This document shows, piece after piece, positions 4,960 to 10,939 of a stretch of 10,939 nucleotides of DNA; positions within the stretch are counted from its first letter, which is position 1; each line of letters begins with the position of its first letter. The notes under the pieces were generated by a model. The model searched no databases. It was not told the origin of the DNA and saw only the letters and a list, made by a program, of their open reading frames with translations. A program made the translations under genes and the position numbers. Location: contig JBFNEZ010000134.1 of the NCBI GenBank assembly GCA_040797825.1, positions 1 through 10,939 of the forward strand. The letters are read 5' to 3'. Source of the stretch: Geosporobacter sp040797825. Its GTDB lineage: Bacteria > Bacillota > Clostridia > Peptostreptococcales > Thermotaleaceae.

Positions 4960-6946
4960 TTTGTATTTTGTATTTCTCTAGTTTTCGATACAATGAACTT
5001 CTGCTAATCCCCAGTATCTTTGCAGTTTGTGCAATGTTGCCCTCTAGCTTCTCCAGTGTTTCTATGATAGCCTTTTTCTCAACTTCATCCAGGGACATTA
5101 GTGCCTTTATGGCACTTACTTTGGAAGAAGCCTTTGTTGTGCTGAAGGAGGTTGGAATGTGTTGAGGACCTAATACCTCACCATCATCAACATAATTCAT
5201 AATTTGCTGAAGCACATTCTGAAGCTCTCTGACATTTCCTGGCCAATCATAATTTTTTAATATGCTATAAAAACTGTTGCTGATACCAGTAATATCTTTA
5301 TAAAAGGTTTTACTGAATTTTTCAATAAAATAATCTATCAACAGCTTTAAATCTTCTTTCCGCTGTCTTAGGGGTGGTATTTGTATAGGAGTAACATTTA
5401 AGCGATAGTAAAGATCTTGTCTAAAATTTCCTTTTTCCACTTCCTCTCTTAAATCCTTATGGGTTGCTGCAATCACTCTCACATTCACTGGAATAACATT
5501 ATGTCCCCCTACCCGAACAATTTCTTTTGTTTCTAAAACTCTCAGCAAACTAACCTGGGCATCTAAAGGCATGTCTCCTATTTCGTCTAAAAAAATAGTA
5601 CCTCCATCGGCCAATTCAAACTTCCCTGGATGGCCACCTCGTTTCGCTCCTGTAAAAGCACCTTCTACATATCCAAACAATTCACTGGCCACCAACTCTC
5701 TAGGAATTGCTCCACAATTAATAAAAATAAAGGGGCCATTTTTTCTAGAACTGGAATTGTGTATGGCTTGAGCAAAGAGTTCCTTTCCAGTTCCACTTTC
5801 TCCTTGAAGTAAAACTGTAGAATTATTACGGGCTGCTATAATGGCTATTCTTTTTGTTTCAAGGATTTGATGACTATCCCCTAATATATCTTCAAATACA
5901 AATCTTGCTTCTGATCCTACAATCTTATTAATTAAGTTATGTACTTTTTTTAGTTCTCTAAATGTCATCACAATCCATTCCACTTTATTGCTCACTTGAT
6001 CTTTTATAGGTGTTACCGTGGTGATACAAAAGAGCATCTTCCCATTCTTCATCTTAAAACAAAACTCTTCTTCAATTAATCCTCTGCCATTTTCTAGTAC
6101 CTTATTGATTTTATTTTCGCTTTCCTTTGTCAATATTAAAGCAATCGATTTCAAAAGGACTTGCTTTTCGCTAACATTTAATAGCTTTCTCGCCATCAGA
6201 TTGATATCCATAATTTTACCTTCATTGTTCACAGAAATCAGTCCATCGGAAATAGATTCCATAATTGCACGAAAATGCTGATTGGCAAGCATCAATCGCC
6301 TATTCATGCGATTAAATTTTAATTGATTCTCAATGGCCTCACATGCAGCAACAACCATTCCTAATGTGTGGGGATGAACCTTTTCGTGAGAGCCTGTAAC
6401 ACTAAGAACACCTATAATTCTCCCAGCAGTGCCCTTAATCGGTGCAGCAGATGAAGTCCATCCATGATATTGTCTACAAAAATGCTCTGCAGCAAATACC
6501 TGAATCGCTTCACCAATGGCTAAAGCTGTCCCTATAGCATTGGTTCCTATAACATCCTCTCTAACACAACATCCCAGAAATATATTGAGATTACCGCATT
6601 CTTTTATCAATTCTTCATCTCCAATAGAAGCTAAAATGTAGCCTTCCTCATCTGCAAGCCTTACAATTAGTCCCGAACCATTTACTAATTTATATAAGCT
6701 ATTGATGTAGGGTTCAACCGTTTCCAGTAAATCCTTATAGGAATCAATTCTATTGAAAAGACTTTTCTCCGTAAGCTTTACTTCTATTATTTTAGTATAG
6801 GGATCTATTCCATAAGCCTGGCTCCGCAGCCATGAATCAGCAATAACAGGTCGGATTAACTCTCGCTCTAGAATGCTTTTTTCTGTAAAAGTTCTCCAAG
6901 CAGAATAAAATCCGTGATTCATATGAAGCATTTCTTGATTGGGCAT
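4952..6946 (-). CDS. Sigma-54-dependent transcriptional activator, AcoR-like (GAF-PAS-AAA+-Fis HTH)
   Basis: Cytoplasmic enhancer-binding protein that uses ATP hydrolysis to open sigma-54 RNA polymerase promoters. In its 664 residues an AcoR-type N-terminus has RPVIADSWLRS (32-42). A GAF domain follows (about 80-205, with GCCVREDVIGTNAIGTAL), then a PAS domain (about 222-330, DGLISVNNEGKIMDINLMA). The AAA+ domain has Walker A GESGTGKE (382-389), the sigma-54 contact loop GAFTGA (429-434), Walker B TIFLDEI (450-456), the region RQDLYYRLNV (509-518) and DWPGNVREL (567-575). A Fis-type helix-turn-helix is at about 636-656. There is no receiver domain, so control is by a ligand or redox signal through GAF/PAS, not by phosphorylation. 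Ribosome binding site AAGGTGG (6954-6960) precedes the ATG. No acetoin genes are near; the downstream sigma-54 promoter suggests the PsiE-like gene as target. The ligand is unknown. Confidence 0.95.
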   Translation of the reverse strand: MPNQEMLHMNHGFYSAWRTFTEKSILERELIRPVIADSWLRSQAYGIDPYTKIIEVKLTEKSLFNRIDSYKDLLETVEPYINSLYKLVNGSGLIVRLADEEGYILASIGDEELIKECGNLNIFLGCCVREDVIGTNAIGTALAIGEAIQVFAAEHFCRQYHGWTSSAAPIKGTAGRIIGVLSVTGSHEKVHPHTLGMVVAACEAIENQLKFNRMNRRLMLANQHFRAIMESISDGLISVNNEGKIMDINLMARKLLNVSEKQVLLKSIALILTKESENKINKVLENGRGLIEEEFCFKMKNGKMLFCITTVTPIKDQVSNKVEWIVMTFRELKKVHNLINKIVGSEARFVFEDILGDSHQILETKRIAIIAARNNSTVLLQGESGTGKELFAQAIHNSSSRKNGPFIFINCGAIPRELVASELFGYVEGAFTGAKRGGHPGKFELADGGTIFLDEIGDMPLDAQVSLLRVLETKEIVRVGGHNVIPVNVRVIAATHKDLREEVEKGNFRQDLYYRLNVTPIQIPPLRQRKEDLKLLIDYFIEKFSKTFYKDITGISNSFYSILKNYDWPGNVRELQNVLQQIMNYVDDGEVLGPQHIPTSFSTTKASSKVSAIKALMSLDEVEKKAIIETLEKLEGNIAQTAKILGISRSSLYRKLEKYKIQMS

Positions 6947-7003
6947 AGGTCCACCACCTTCAGACTATAGTGTTCTCTGATAATTTTCATTTTCTATATT
7001 CTT

Positions 7004-7033
7004 ATTGTATATGAAATTTCTTATAAACTGCAA
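7004..7033 (-). promoter_or_regulatory. Candidate sigma-A promoter of the activator gene
   Basis: Minus-strand TTGCAG (7028-7033) is followed 18 bases later by TACAAT (7004-7009), or 16 bases later by TATACA. It lies 58-87 bases upstream of the activator ATG and just after the neighbouring gene's terminator. The -35 matches TTGACA at four of six positions; in such AT-rich DNA this is only a candidate. Confidence 0.4.
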
Positions 7034-7091
7034 TAGTTCTATGAAAAGTTGCACCCTATCCATCATCTTTATTCCTCTTTTATGACCATTT

Positions 7092-7132
7092 AATAAAAAA
7101 GATAGCATCGGATAACTTTTCCGAAACTATCT
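7092..7132 (-). terminator. Terminator of the Asp-box/coiled-coil gene
   Basis: On the minus strand AGATAG pairs with CTATCT, then across a three-base internal loop CGGA pairs with TCCG, followed by TTTTTTATT. It lies 11 bases after the stop of the 7143-8474 gene and fits as its intrinsic terminator. Confidence 0.75.
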
Positions 7133-7142
7133 CTTATTATCG

Positions 7143-8474
7143 TTATTCTCTAGGGGCAAATAAAAATCCTCTTCGTCTCCGTGTAAGAAAACTTTCTATT
7201 TCATCAACCCGCCCTTCTAAAGCTTGGATTCTTTCTTGTAATTCAATCAACTCCGCTTTCTTTTGTAGGTTCTCATCATTAGCTTCTTCTTTAGTTGCTT
7301 GGATTACCTCTTGTTCCATTTCTATCTCATCCTCCCCTTTTTCTTTTTTTTTTAATTTTAATGGTAATTCAGTGGTATTTTCTAAATTGCCAAATCCTAA
7401 GAAAGTGAAATCGGGGAAATCTTTACCAAAGGAATAATTAAATCGGTATAAATGTTCCTTTCTTTTATCATAAATGGAATATTTATATCTTACAAATACT
7501 TCTTCCTTCGATTCGTTCCAAAGATAGGGTGATGTCCATGTAATACCCATATCTTCAGAATAACAGCTGACTACTCGGTCGTGTTCGGTCCATATTGTCC
7601 ATAGCTTATCGTCAAAGTAAACCAGTGTAGGATAAGTACAGTTTTCTGGATTAGACAATTCGTTTTCTGAGATTTTTACGATTTTATTGCCATTGATACG
7701 ATGTTTTTCATGTTTTACAATTAGATTTCCTTCAATATAATGGCTATAGCATATATGCAGCTCTTCAGGGTATAAAAGAAGCATATCCAAATAAAGCTTA
7801 TCATTCATATCATAAGTAAGCTGTAGTGTATCCTTCCATAAATTTGACAGGAGATCGTATGTCTTGATAAAAATTTGTTCCGTACCATTTACCAGGTTAT
7901 AGTATCCTAAAACAAGTCCTTCTAATCGTTGAATAACTTGGAAAGGATTTAGAACGGTTTTTATGCGTATATCCCCTAACTCCATATTCTGCCAGCCATC
8001 ATTTATATCTTGCAAACAATACATTCGAAAAACCTTATTGCTCTCAATAGAAGGAATGCAATAAAAAACGAATAACCTGTCTTCCAAGGAAGCAAGATTT
8101 AAATTATAGACATTTACTCCTATCTCATCAATTAGAATTTCACTTTCCCATGAGCCTTGGGAATATTTGTTTAAAAGTAATTTCCCTTCTTTATGCTGTG
8201 ATACAAGAAAAATATTGTCCTGCTGATCGATAAAAACATCAAACTCGGGAACACAATTTTCTACTAAAACACTTTTCTCCATAGTTCTTGTCTGTTTGTA
8301 AAAACAAACATGAATTATATTTTCATTATCCCAACGAAAACTATGTATGTTACCAGCTCGGTCCGTCACCAGTGCATTTTTTTGATTTGCAAAGGGCAAT
8401 TTTATCACCATCCTATCTAGCTCTTTATATTCATTCCAATTTACAGAACCTTTTTCTTCCTTAAGGCATATCAT
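7143..8474 (-). CDS. Unrecognised protein with an Asp-box and C-terminal coiled coil
   Basis: I do not recognise a named family. The 443-residue protein is rich in short beta strands with repeated aromatic and small acidic turns, as in beta-propeller or sialidase-like folds. One clear BNR/Asp-box, SEDMGITW, is at 306-313, and looser echoes such as QDINDGWQ (155-162) and YSQGSWES (104-111) occur earlier. After about residue 370 it changes to a charged, low-complexity linker and a coiled coil (about 375-430, ending ELIELQERIQALEGRVDEIESFL), then the basic run RRRR and GFLFAPRE. No signal peptide or membrane segment is visible. The ATG at 8474 lacks a ribosome binding site, and the frame is closed by a TGA two codons upstream; a start at Met22 (8411) would also leave the core intact. 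A sigma-E-like promoter upstream hints at mother-cell expression. A spore-coat role is speculation. Confidence 0.75.
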   Translation of the reverse strand: MICLKEEKGSVNWNEYKELDRMVIKLPFANQKNALVTDRAGNIHSFRWDNENIIHVCFYKQTRTMEKSVLVENCVPEFDVFIDQQDNIFLVSQHKEGKLLLNKYSQGSWESEILIDEIGVNVYNLNLASLEDRLFVFYCIPSIESNKVFRMYCLQDINDGWQNMELGDIRIKTVLNPFQVIQRLEGLVLGYYNLVNGTEQIFIKTYDLLSNLWKDTLQLTYDMNDKLYLDMLLLYPEELHICYSHYIEGNLIVKHEKHRINGNKIVKISENELSNPENCTYPTLVYFDDKLWTIWTEHDRVVSCYSEDMGITWTSPYLWNESKEEVFVRYKYSIYDKRKEHLYRFNYSFGKDFPDFTFLGFGNLENTTELPLKLKKKEKGEDEIEMEQEVIQATKEEANDENLQKKAELIELQERIQALEGRVDEIESFLTRRRRGFLFAPRE

Positions 8475-8509
8475 GGTATTTCAGTAGACAAATATTTTGC
8501 TTCATCCTA

Positions 8510-8538
8510 ATCCTATGATTTATCTTAAAAAGATATGC
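8510..8538 (-). promoter_or_regulatory. Sigma-E-like sporulation promoter for the Asp-box gene
   Basis: Minus-strand GCATATC (8532-8538), then 14 bases, then CATAGGAT (8510-8517). Against the Bacillus sigma-E pattern (KMATATT, N14-15, CATACAHT) this matches six of seven and six of eight positions with correct spacing. Transcription would begin about 30 bases before the ATG. A single match in AT-rich DNA may be chance. Confidence 0.4.
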
Positions 8539-8631
8539 TTTATTTGTACAAGAAGAGTAGCAGAAAAAGTTGTCTAGAATATAATGAAATTAGAAAGATT
8601 AGCTTTCATATCATGAAAAGGAGGAAAATTT

Positions 8632-9603
8632 ATGGCTAATAAATCGTCTCATGCCAGTCTTGCACTTCCAGATAGATGTTGTACTGCTGAAACAGGCTGC
8701 TATTTTGATGGTTCATTAAGGAATGTAGTTTCTGAACCCATATATGTTCAAAAAGTATATGATGCAGCACTTTTCAATTTGCAGGGATTAACAACCGTCT
8801 CTGGTCAACCATTTGCCCCTGCTTTGGGTCCAGGAGGAAGAATTATTCGAATCTTAGATATCCGATGCAGAAAATTCTTTAACCCTGCTAATATCAATGA
8901 TCCTAGAAATCTAACCGCTACACCTACTACAACTGTATCTGGTGCTGAATTCGTTCAAGATGGTTGTGGAAAGCCGATTACCGTAATTGGTCCCGATGGA
9001 ACAGCATCAGAAAACTTGCTGTATATCAATACAGAAGAATGTGATGAAATAGGAAAAGGCACACCTATTTTTGGCACACAAACTATTGAAATTACTGGAA
9101 ATGTCGTTGTAGAAATTGATGCAGTGATTGCAGATCATAAAAAATGTGAGAGAACCATCACCCTATCTGCCAATGTACCTGTTGCCAGAGAAGGAGCACC
9201 TCTTATATTGACAAACTTCTTCGAAATGTGTATGCCATCTGTATTTGATACTGCTTTCTTACCAAGATTTACAGAATTTTGCAATATCAATTGCGAAACA
9301 AGATTGGCAACCAACAGCATTACAAGAGATATTGTTATAGATCCAAATACTGGAGTTGTTAGAGCAAATTTGATTATTGCTTTATGCGTAACTTGTGAAA
9401 AGAAAATTGTTGTACCTGTACAACTTTGCGTACTTTCAACTGGGTTCCCTGTACTTCAAGCTGATGTATCACCTATTTGTACTACTTTCCCACAATTGTT
9501 CCCCGATCAAATTGATAGAACTCACCATAGACGATGCAGTGAAACTGCTGGAGAAGAGGTCGTGGAAACAATTATTCAAGAGCAAGAAGACACTATTGAA
9601 TAA
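8632..9603 (+). CDS. Unrecognised cysteine-rich protein, possibly spore or surface associated
   Basis: No named family recognised. The 323-residue protein has 15 cysteines (16, 17, 23, 79, 112, 137, 172, 200, 217, 221, 252, 255, 266, 283, 302), including CC, CNINC and CVTC pairs, and no signal peptide or membrane segment. The body is beta-rich: VYDAALFNLQGL (42-53), IIRILDIRC (71-79), TIEITGNVVVEIDAVIA (151-167), ITLSANVPVA (176-185), IIALCVTCEKKIVVPVQL (248-265). The alternating strands and G-N-V-V-V element recall SPOCS-type sporulation domains only loosely. A strong ribosome binding site (AAAAGGAGG, 8616-8624) precedes ATG at 8632. The gene is alone on the plus strand, divergent from the Asp-box gene, and ends in a strong terminator. 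A coat or exosporium role is inferred from cysteine content and the neighbour's sporulation-like promoter; metal binding is another option. Confidence 0.8.
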   Translation: MANKSSHASLALPDRCCTAETGCYFDGSLRNVVSEPIYVQKVYDAALFNLQGLTTVSGQPFAPALGPGGRIIRILDIRCRKFFNPANINDPRNLTATPTTTVSGAEFVQDGCGKPITVIGPDGTASENLLYINTEECDEIGKGTPIFGTQTIEITGNVVVEIDAVIADHKKCERTITLSANVPVAREGAPLILTNFFEMCMPSVFDTAFLPRFTEFCNINCETRLATNSITRDIVIDPNTGVVRANLIIALCVTCEKKIVVPVQLCVLSTGFPVLQADVSPICTTFPQLFPDQIDRTHHRRCSETAGEEVVETIIQEQEDTIE

Positions 9604-9611
9604 TTGGATTA

Positions 9612-9654
9612 TAGAAGAGATTCTAGTTTATACTAAATCTCTTCTATTTCTTTT
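9612..9654 (+). terminator. Strong terminator of the Cys-rich gene, overlapping the YibQ gene end
   Basis: TAGAAGAGAT (9612-9621) pairs perfectly with ATCTCTTCTA (9637-9646), and inside it TAGT pairs with ACTA around a TTAT loop; TTTCTTTT follows on the plus strand. The minus-strand side lacks a T run, so it mainly serves the Cys-rich gene. The stop codon of the convergent YibQ-type gene (9644-9646) lies in the 3' arm. Confidence 0.85.
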
Positions 9655-10546
9655 CATATTTATCTTTCATCAACTCTGACACAAATACAATTTTAATTCC
9701 TTTCTTTTCTAGTTCGGGAATCAGTTCTTTTATAACTCCTGCTGTATTACTTCCTCCTAAAGGTCCTACATGTCCAATCCCGATGGCATAGCCTCTTTTT
9801 AATGCGCTATAGGCTAAAAGATTTATTTGTCGTCTAATGGTGTCCATTTCCTTCTCATTATCCAAAAAAACCGACATCTCTATAACTGGCACTTCATGTT
9901 TTCGGGCAATCTCTGATATAACAGATTTGGGTGTAGTTTTACTATCTACTATATATTTATTCTTTTTTTTCAATACGCTAATTACTGCATTCATTACCCT
10001 TCTATCACTACTGGCGAGAACCCCCATATGATTATTGGCGCCTACTGCATGAGGCACATCTTTAAAAGCATTTAACACAAAGCTCTCAATTTCCTTGTCT
10101 GTTTGACTCGTTCTGATAGCACCTCCCCCTAGTCCGATAGTGCTATTTTTTCTAGTTTCCATTGGCAAATGTACAATAACCTCATATCCTTTTTGATGAG
10201 CATTCTCCGCATCTCGCTTTGAGTATTTCATAAAAGGCATCACTGCAAAAGTCATTGGCCTATCAATGGTCATCATTTCCTCGGTCCCTTCTCCACCATT
10301 TCCAAGATCATCGATTAAAAAAGCCACTTTTGCCTTATATTTTTTATCCTGCTCAATCCCCAGCAGCCTCACACCACCCTCAAGGTTGCTGTACTCCTTT
10401 ATTTCCTCTAATAATTCAGGTTCTTTAGCAGAATCAACAATATGGGTATTTTTACAAATTTCAGTTTCTATGCCAAAAAATAATATGCTCATAAGAATCA
10501 TTATAAATACTGCGCTTATTCCTAATAAAACTTTCTTCTTGAACAC
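9644..10546 (-). CDS. YibQ-type divergent polysaccharide deacetylase
   Basis: Member of the divergent polysaccharide deacetylase (YibQ, formerly DUF610) family, related to carbohydrate esterases and probably acting on cell-envelope glycan outside the membrane; substrates are not established. The 300-residue protein has a basic start and one hydrophobic segment (about 6-26), fitting a signal anchor, with no lipobox at Cys31. The catalytic-domain marks are VAFLIDDLG (74-82), FAVMPF (100-105), HLPMET (126-131), GANNHMG (169-175), YIVDSKT (198-204) and AIGIGHVGPLG (254-264). The start is GTG at 10546, with AAGGAG (10555-10560) 8 bases upstream. It stands convergent to the Cys-rich gene and downstream of a terminator, so it is probably monocistronic. 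The family call is firm. Confidence 0.93.
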   Translation of the reverse strand: MFKKKVLLGISAVFIMILMSILFFGIETEICKNTHIVDSAKEPELLEEIKEYSNLEGGVRLLGIEQDKKYKAKVAFLIDDLGNGGEGTEEMMTIDRPMTFAVMPFMKYSKRDAENAHQKGYEVIVHLPMETRKNSTIGLGGGAIRTSQTDKEIESFVLNAFKDVPHAVGANNHMGVLASSDRRVMNAVISVLKKKNKYIVDSKTTPKSVISEIARKHEVPVIEMSVFLDNEKEMDTIRRQINLLAYSALKRGYAIGIGHVGPLGGSNTAGVIKELIPELEKKGIKIVFVSELMKDKYEKK

Positions 10547-10563
10547 GGGTCACACTCCTTTTT

Positions 10564-10601
10564 ACAAGCTCCTATGAAAGTATATTATTGTATAAGCTTG
10601 T
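10564..10601. repeat. Inverted repeat in the YibQ leader
   Basis: ACAAGCT (10564-10570) and AGCTTGT (10595-10601) are perfect 7-bp arms 24 bases apart, just upstream of the ribosome binding site. TATACAAT lies between them on the minus strand and could be a -10 element, but no good -35 accompanies it. It is a possible operator or leader stem; chance is possible. Confidence 0.3.
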
Positions 10602-10634
10602 TTTATGAAGGACTGTATATAGAAAATATTACTA

Positions 10635-10663
10635 TAAATAAAAAAACACTACATTCAAATGTA
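10635..10663 (-). terminator. Strong minus-strand terminator at the right end
   Basis: ACACTACAT and ATGTAGTGT form a perfect 9-bp stem around a four-base loop (10642-10663), followed on the minus strand by seven T residues and ATTT. It lies 20 bases after the 31-codon ORF and must end a transcript coming from the right edge. It also separates that transcript from the YibQ-type gene. Confidence 0.85.
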
Positions 10664-10682
10664 GTGTGAGTTTGTTTACAAA

Positions 10683-10778
10683 TCACCTGTTTTTGATATT
10701 GGTAGCTTGTAAAATTCTATTATCTTTCTTGCTATTAAAAGGTTTATTTTCACTTGTTGTCCATCGCTGTTGATTCAA
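10683..10778 (-). CDS. Possible 31-residue microprotein ORF
   Basis: Starts at TTG (10778-10776) five bases after AGGAG (10784-10788) and ends at TGA just before a strong terminator. The product begins MNQQRWTTSENK and is very hydrophilic and basic, with no membrane segment. It follows the partial gene at the right edge by 19 bases on the same strand. The placement between a good ribosome binding site and a terminator is what supports it; there is no family match I know. It could also be an untranslated tail. Confidence 0.4.
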   Translation of the reverse strand: MNQQRWTTSENKPFNSKKDNRILQATNIKNR

Positions 10779-10797
10779 ATATTCTCCTATTACCCTT

Positions 10798-10938
10798 TTA
10801 GACCCGTTGATTTTGTTGTGTATTTGTATATTGACCTAATTTTCCTTCTTTATCTGCTAATTTTTCTTTTCCACTGGGCATTAGTCCAAATTCTTCTAAA
10901 AACTCTTTGCTAAGCTCATTATTTTTAGATGTACCTTT
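10798..10938 (-). CDS. 3' end of an unrecognised small hydrophilic protein gene
   Basis: A minus-strand frame open from the right edge gives 46 codons and ends in TAA. It includes NELSKEFLEEFGLMP (7-21) and ends TQQNQRV. The product is rich in Lys, Glu, Asn and Gln, with a helical first half and a Q/N-rich tail. That composition recalls small spore proteins but matches no family I can name. The start lies outside the window. The open length is short, so a chance frame is not excluded, although the downstream terminator shows that something is transcribed here. Confidence 0.45.
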   Translation of the reverse strand, partial: KGTSKNNELSKEFLEEFGLMPSGKEKLADKEGKLGQYTNTQQNQRV

Positions 10939-10939
10939 T

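Noticed and set aside
5571..6281. Plus-strand open frames across the sigma-54 activator gene
   Set aside because: They lie opposite a well-supported coding sequence, lack ribosome binding sites and show no recognisable domains.
8580..8585. TATAAT as a sigma-A promoter for the Cys-rich gene
   Set aside because: The -35 region at proper spacing reads GTAGCA, far from consensus; AAATATT with a CATACAAT-like box at 8512 is also weak.
9395..9679. Plus-strand 94-codon frame across the end of the Cys-rich gene
   Set aside because: It overlaps a better supported gene and the terminator and has no ribosome binding site.

Overview
The window is about 11 kb of AT-rich DNA that reads like the chromosome of a low-GC, Gram-positive, probably spore-forming anaerobe of the Clostridia, possibly Alkaliphilus-like. 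This rests on strong AGGAGG-type ribosome binding sites, TTG and GTG starts, U-tailed hairpin terminators and familiar protein families. The genus is only an impression. Most genes lie on the minus strand. I see no insertion sequence, prophage, CRISPR array, tRNA or rRNA.

Right to left on the minus strand from about 3.3 kb are a DEAD-box RNA helicase with a C-terminal DbpA-type RNA-binding domain (1733-3319) and its terminator (1651-1685). Then come a small YkvA/DUF1232 membrane protein (1170-1568), a PduO-type cobalamin adenosyltransferase (601-1140), a terminator-like hairpin, and a hypoxanthine phosphoribosyltransferase cut by the left edge (1-530). A plus-strand GNAT-like gene (3547-4023) stands upstream of the helicase, divergent from it.

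The most informative region is 4057-6946. A 664-residue sigma-54 activator of the AcoR type (GAF, PAS, AAA+ with GAFTGA, Fis-type helix-turn-helix) lies directly upstream of a small membrane protein that joins a PsiE-like membrane part to a CorC/HlyC transporter-associated domain. Between them are a terminator and a near-perfect -24/-12 promoter (TTGGCAC-N5-TTGCA) facing the membrane gene. An 11-bp inverted repeat lies about 175-210 bases upstream of the predicted transcription start, a normal place for an activator site. It looks like a self-contained one-regulator, one-target sigma-54 switch.

From 7.1 to 9.6 kb two genes of unknown function diverge from a 157-base spacer: a 443-residue protein with an Asp-box and a basic-ended coiled coil (minus), and a 323-residue protein with 15 cysteines (plus). 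The minus gene has a sigma-E-like sporulation promoter. A role at the spore surface is possible but unproven. The Cys-rich gene ends in a strong terminator that runs into the end of a convergent YibQ-type divergent polysaccharide deacetylase gene (9644-10546). The right edge holds the 3' end of an unrecognised small hydrophilic protein gene, a possible 31-codon ORF with its own ribosome binding site, and a strong minus-strand terminator.
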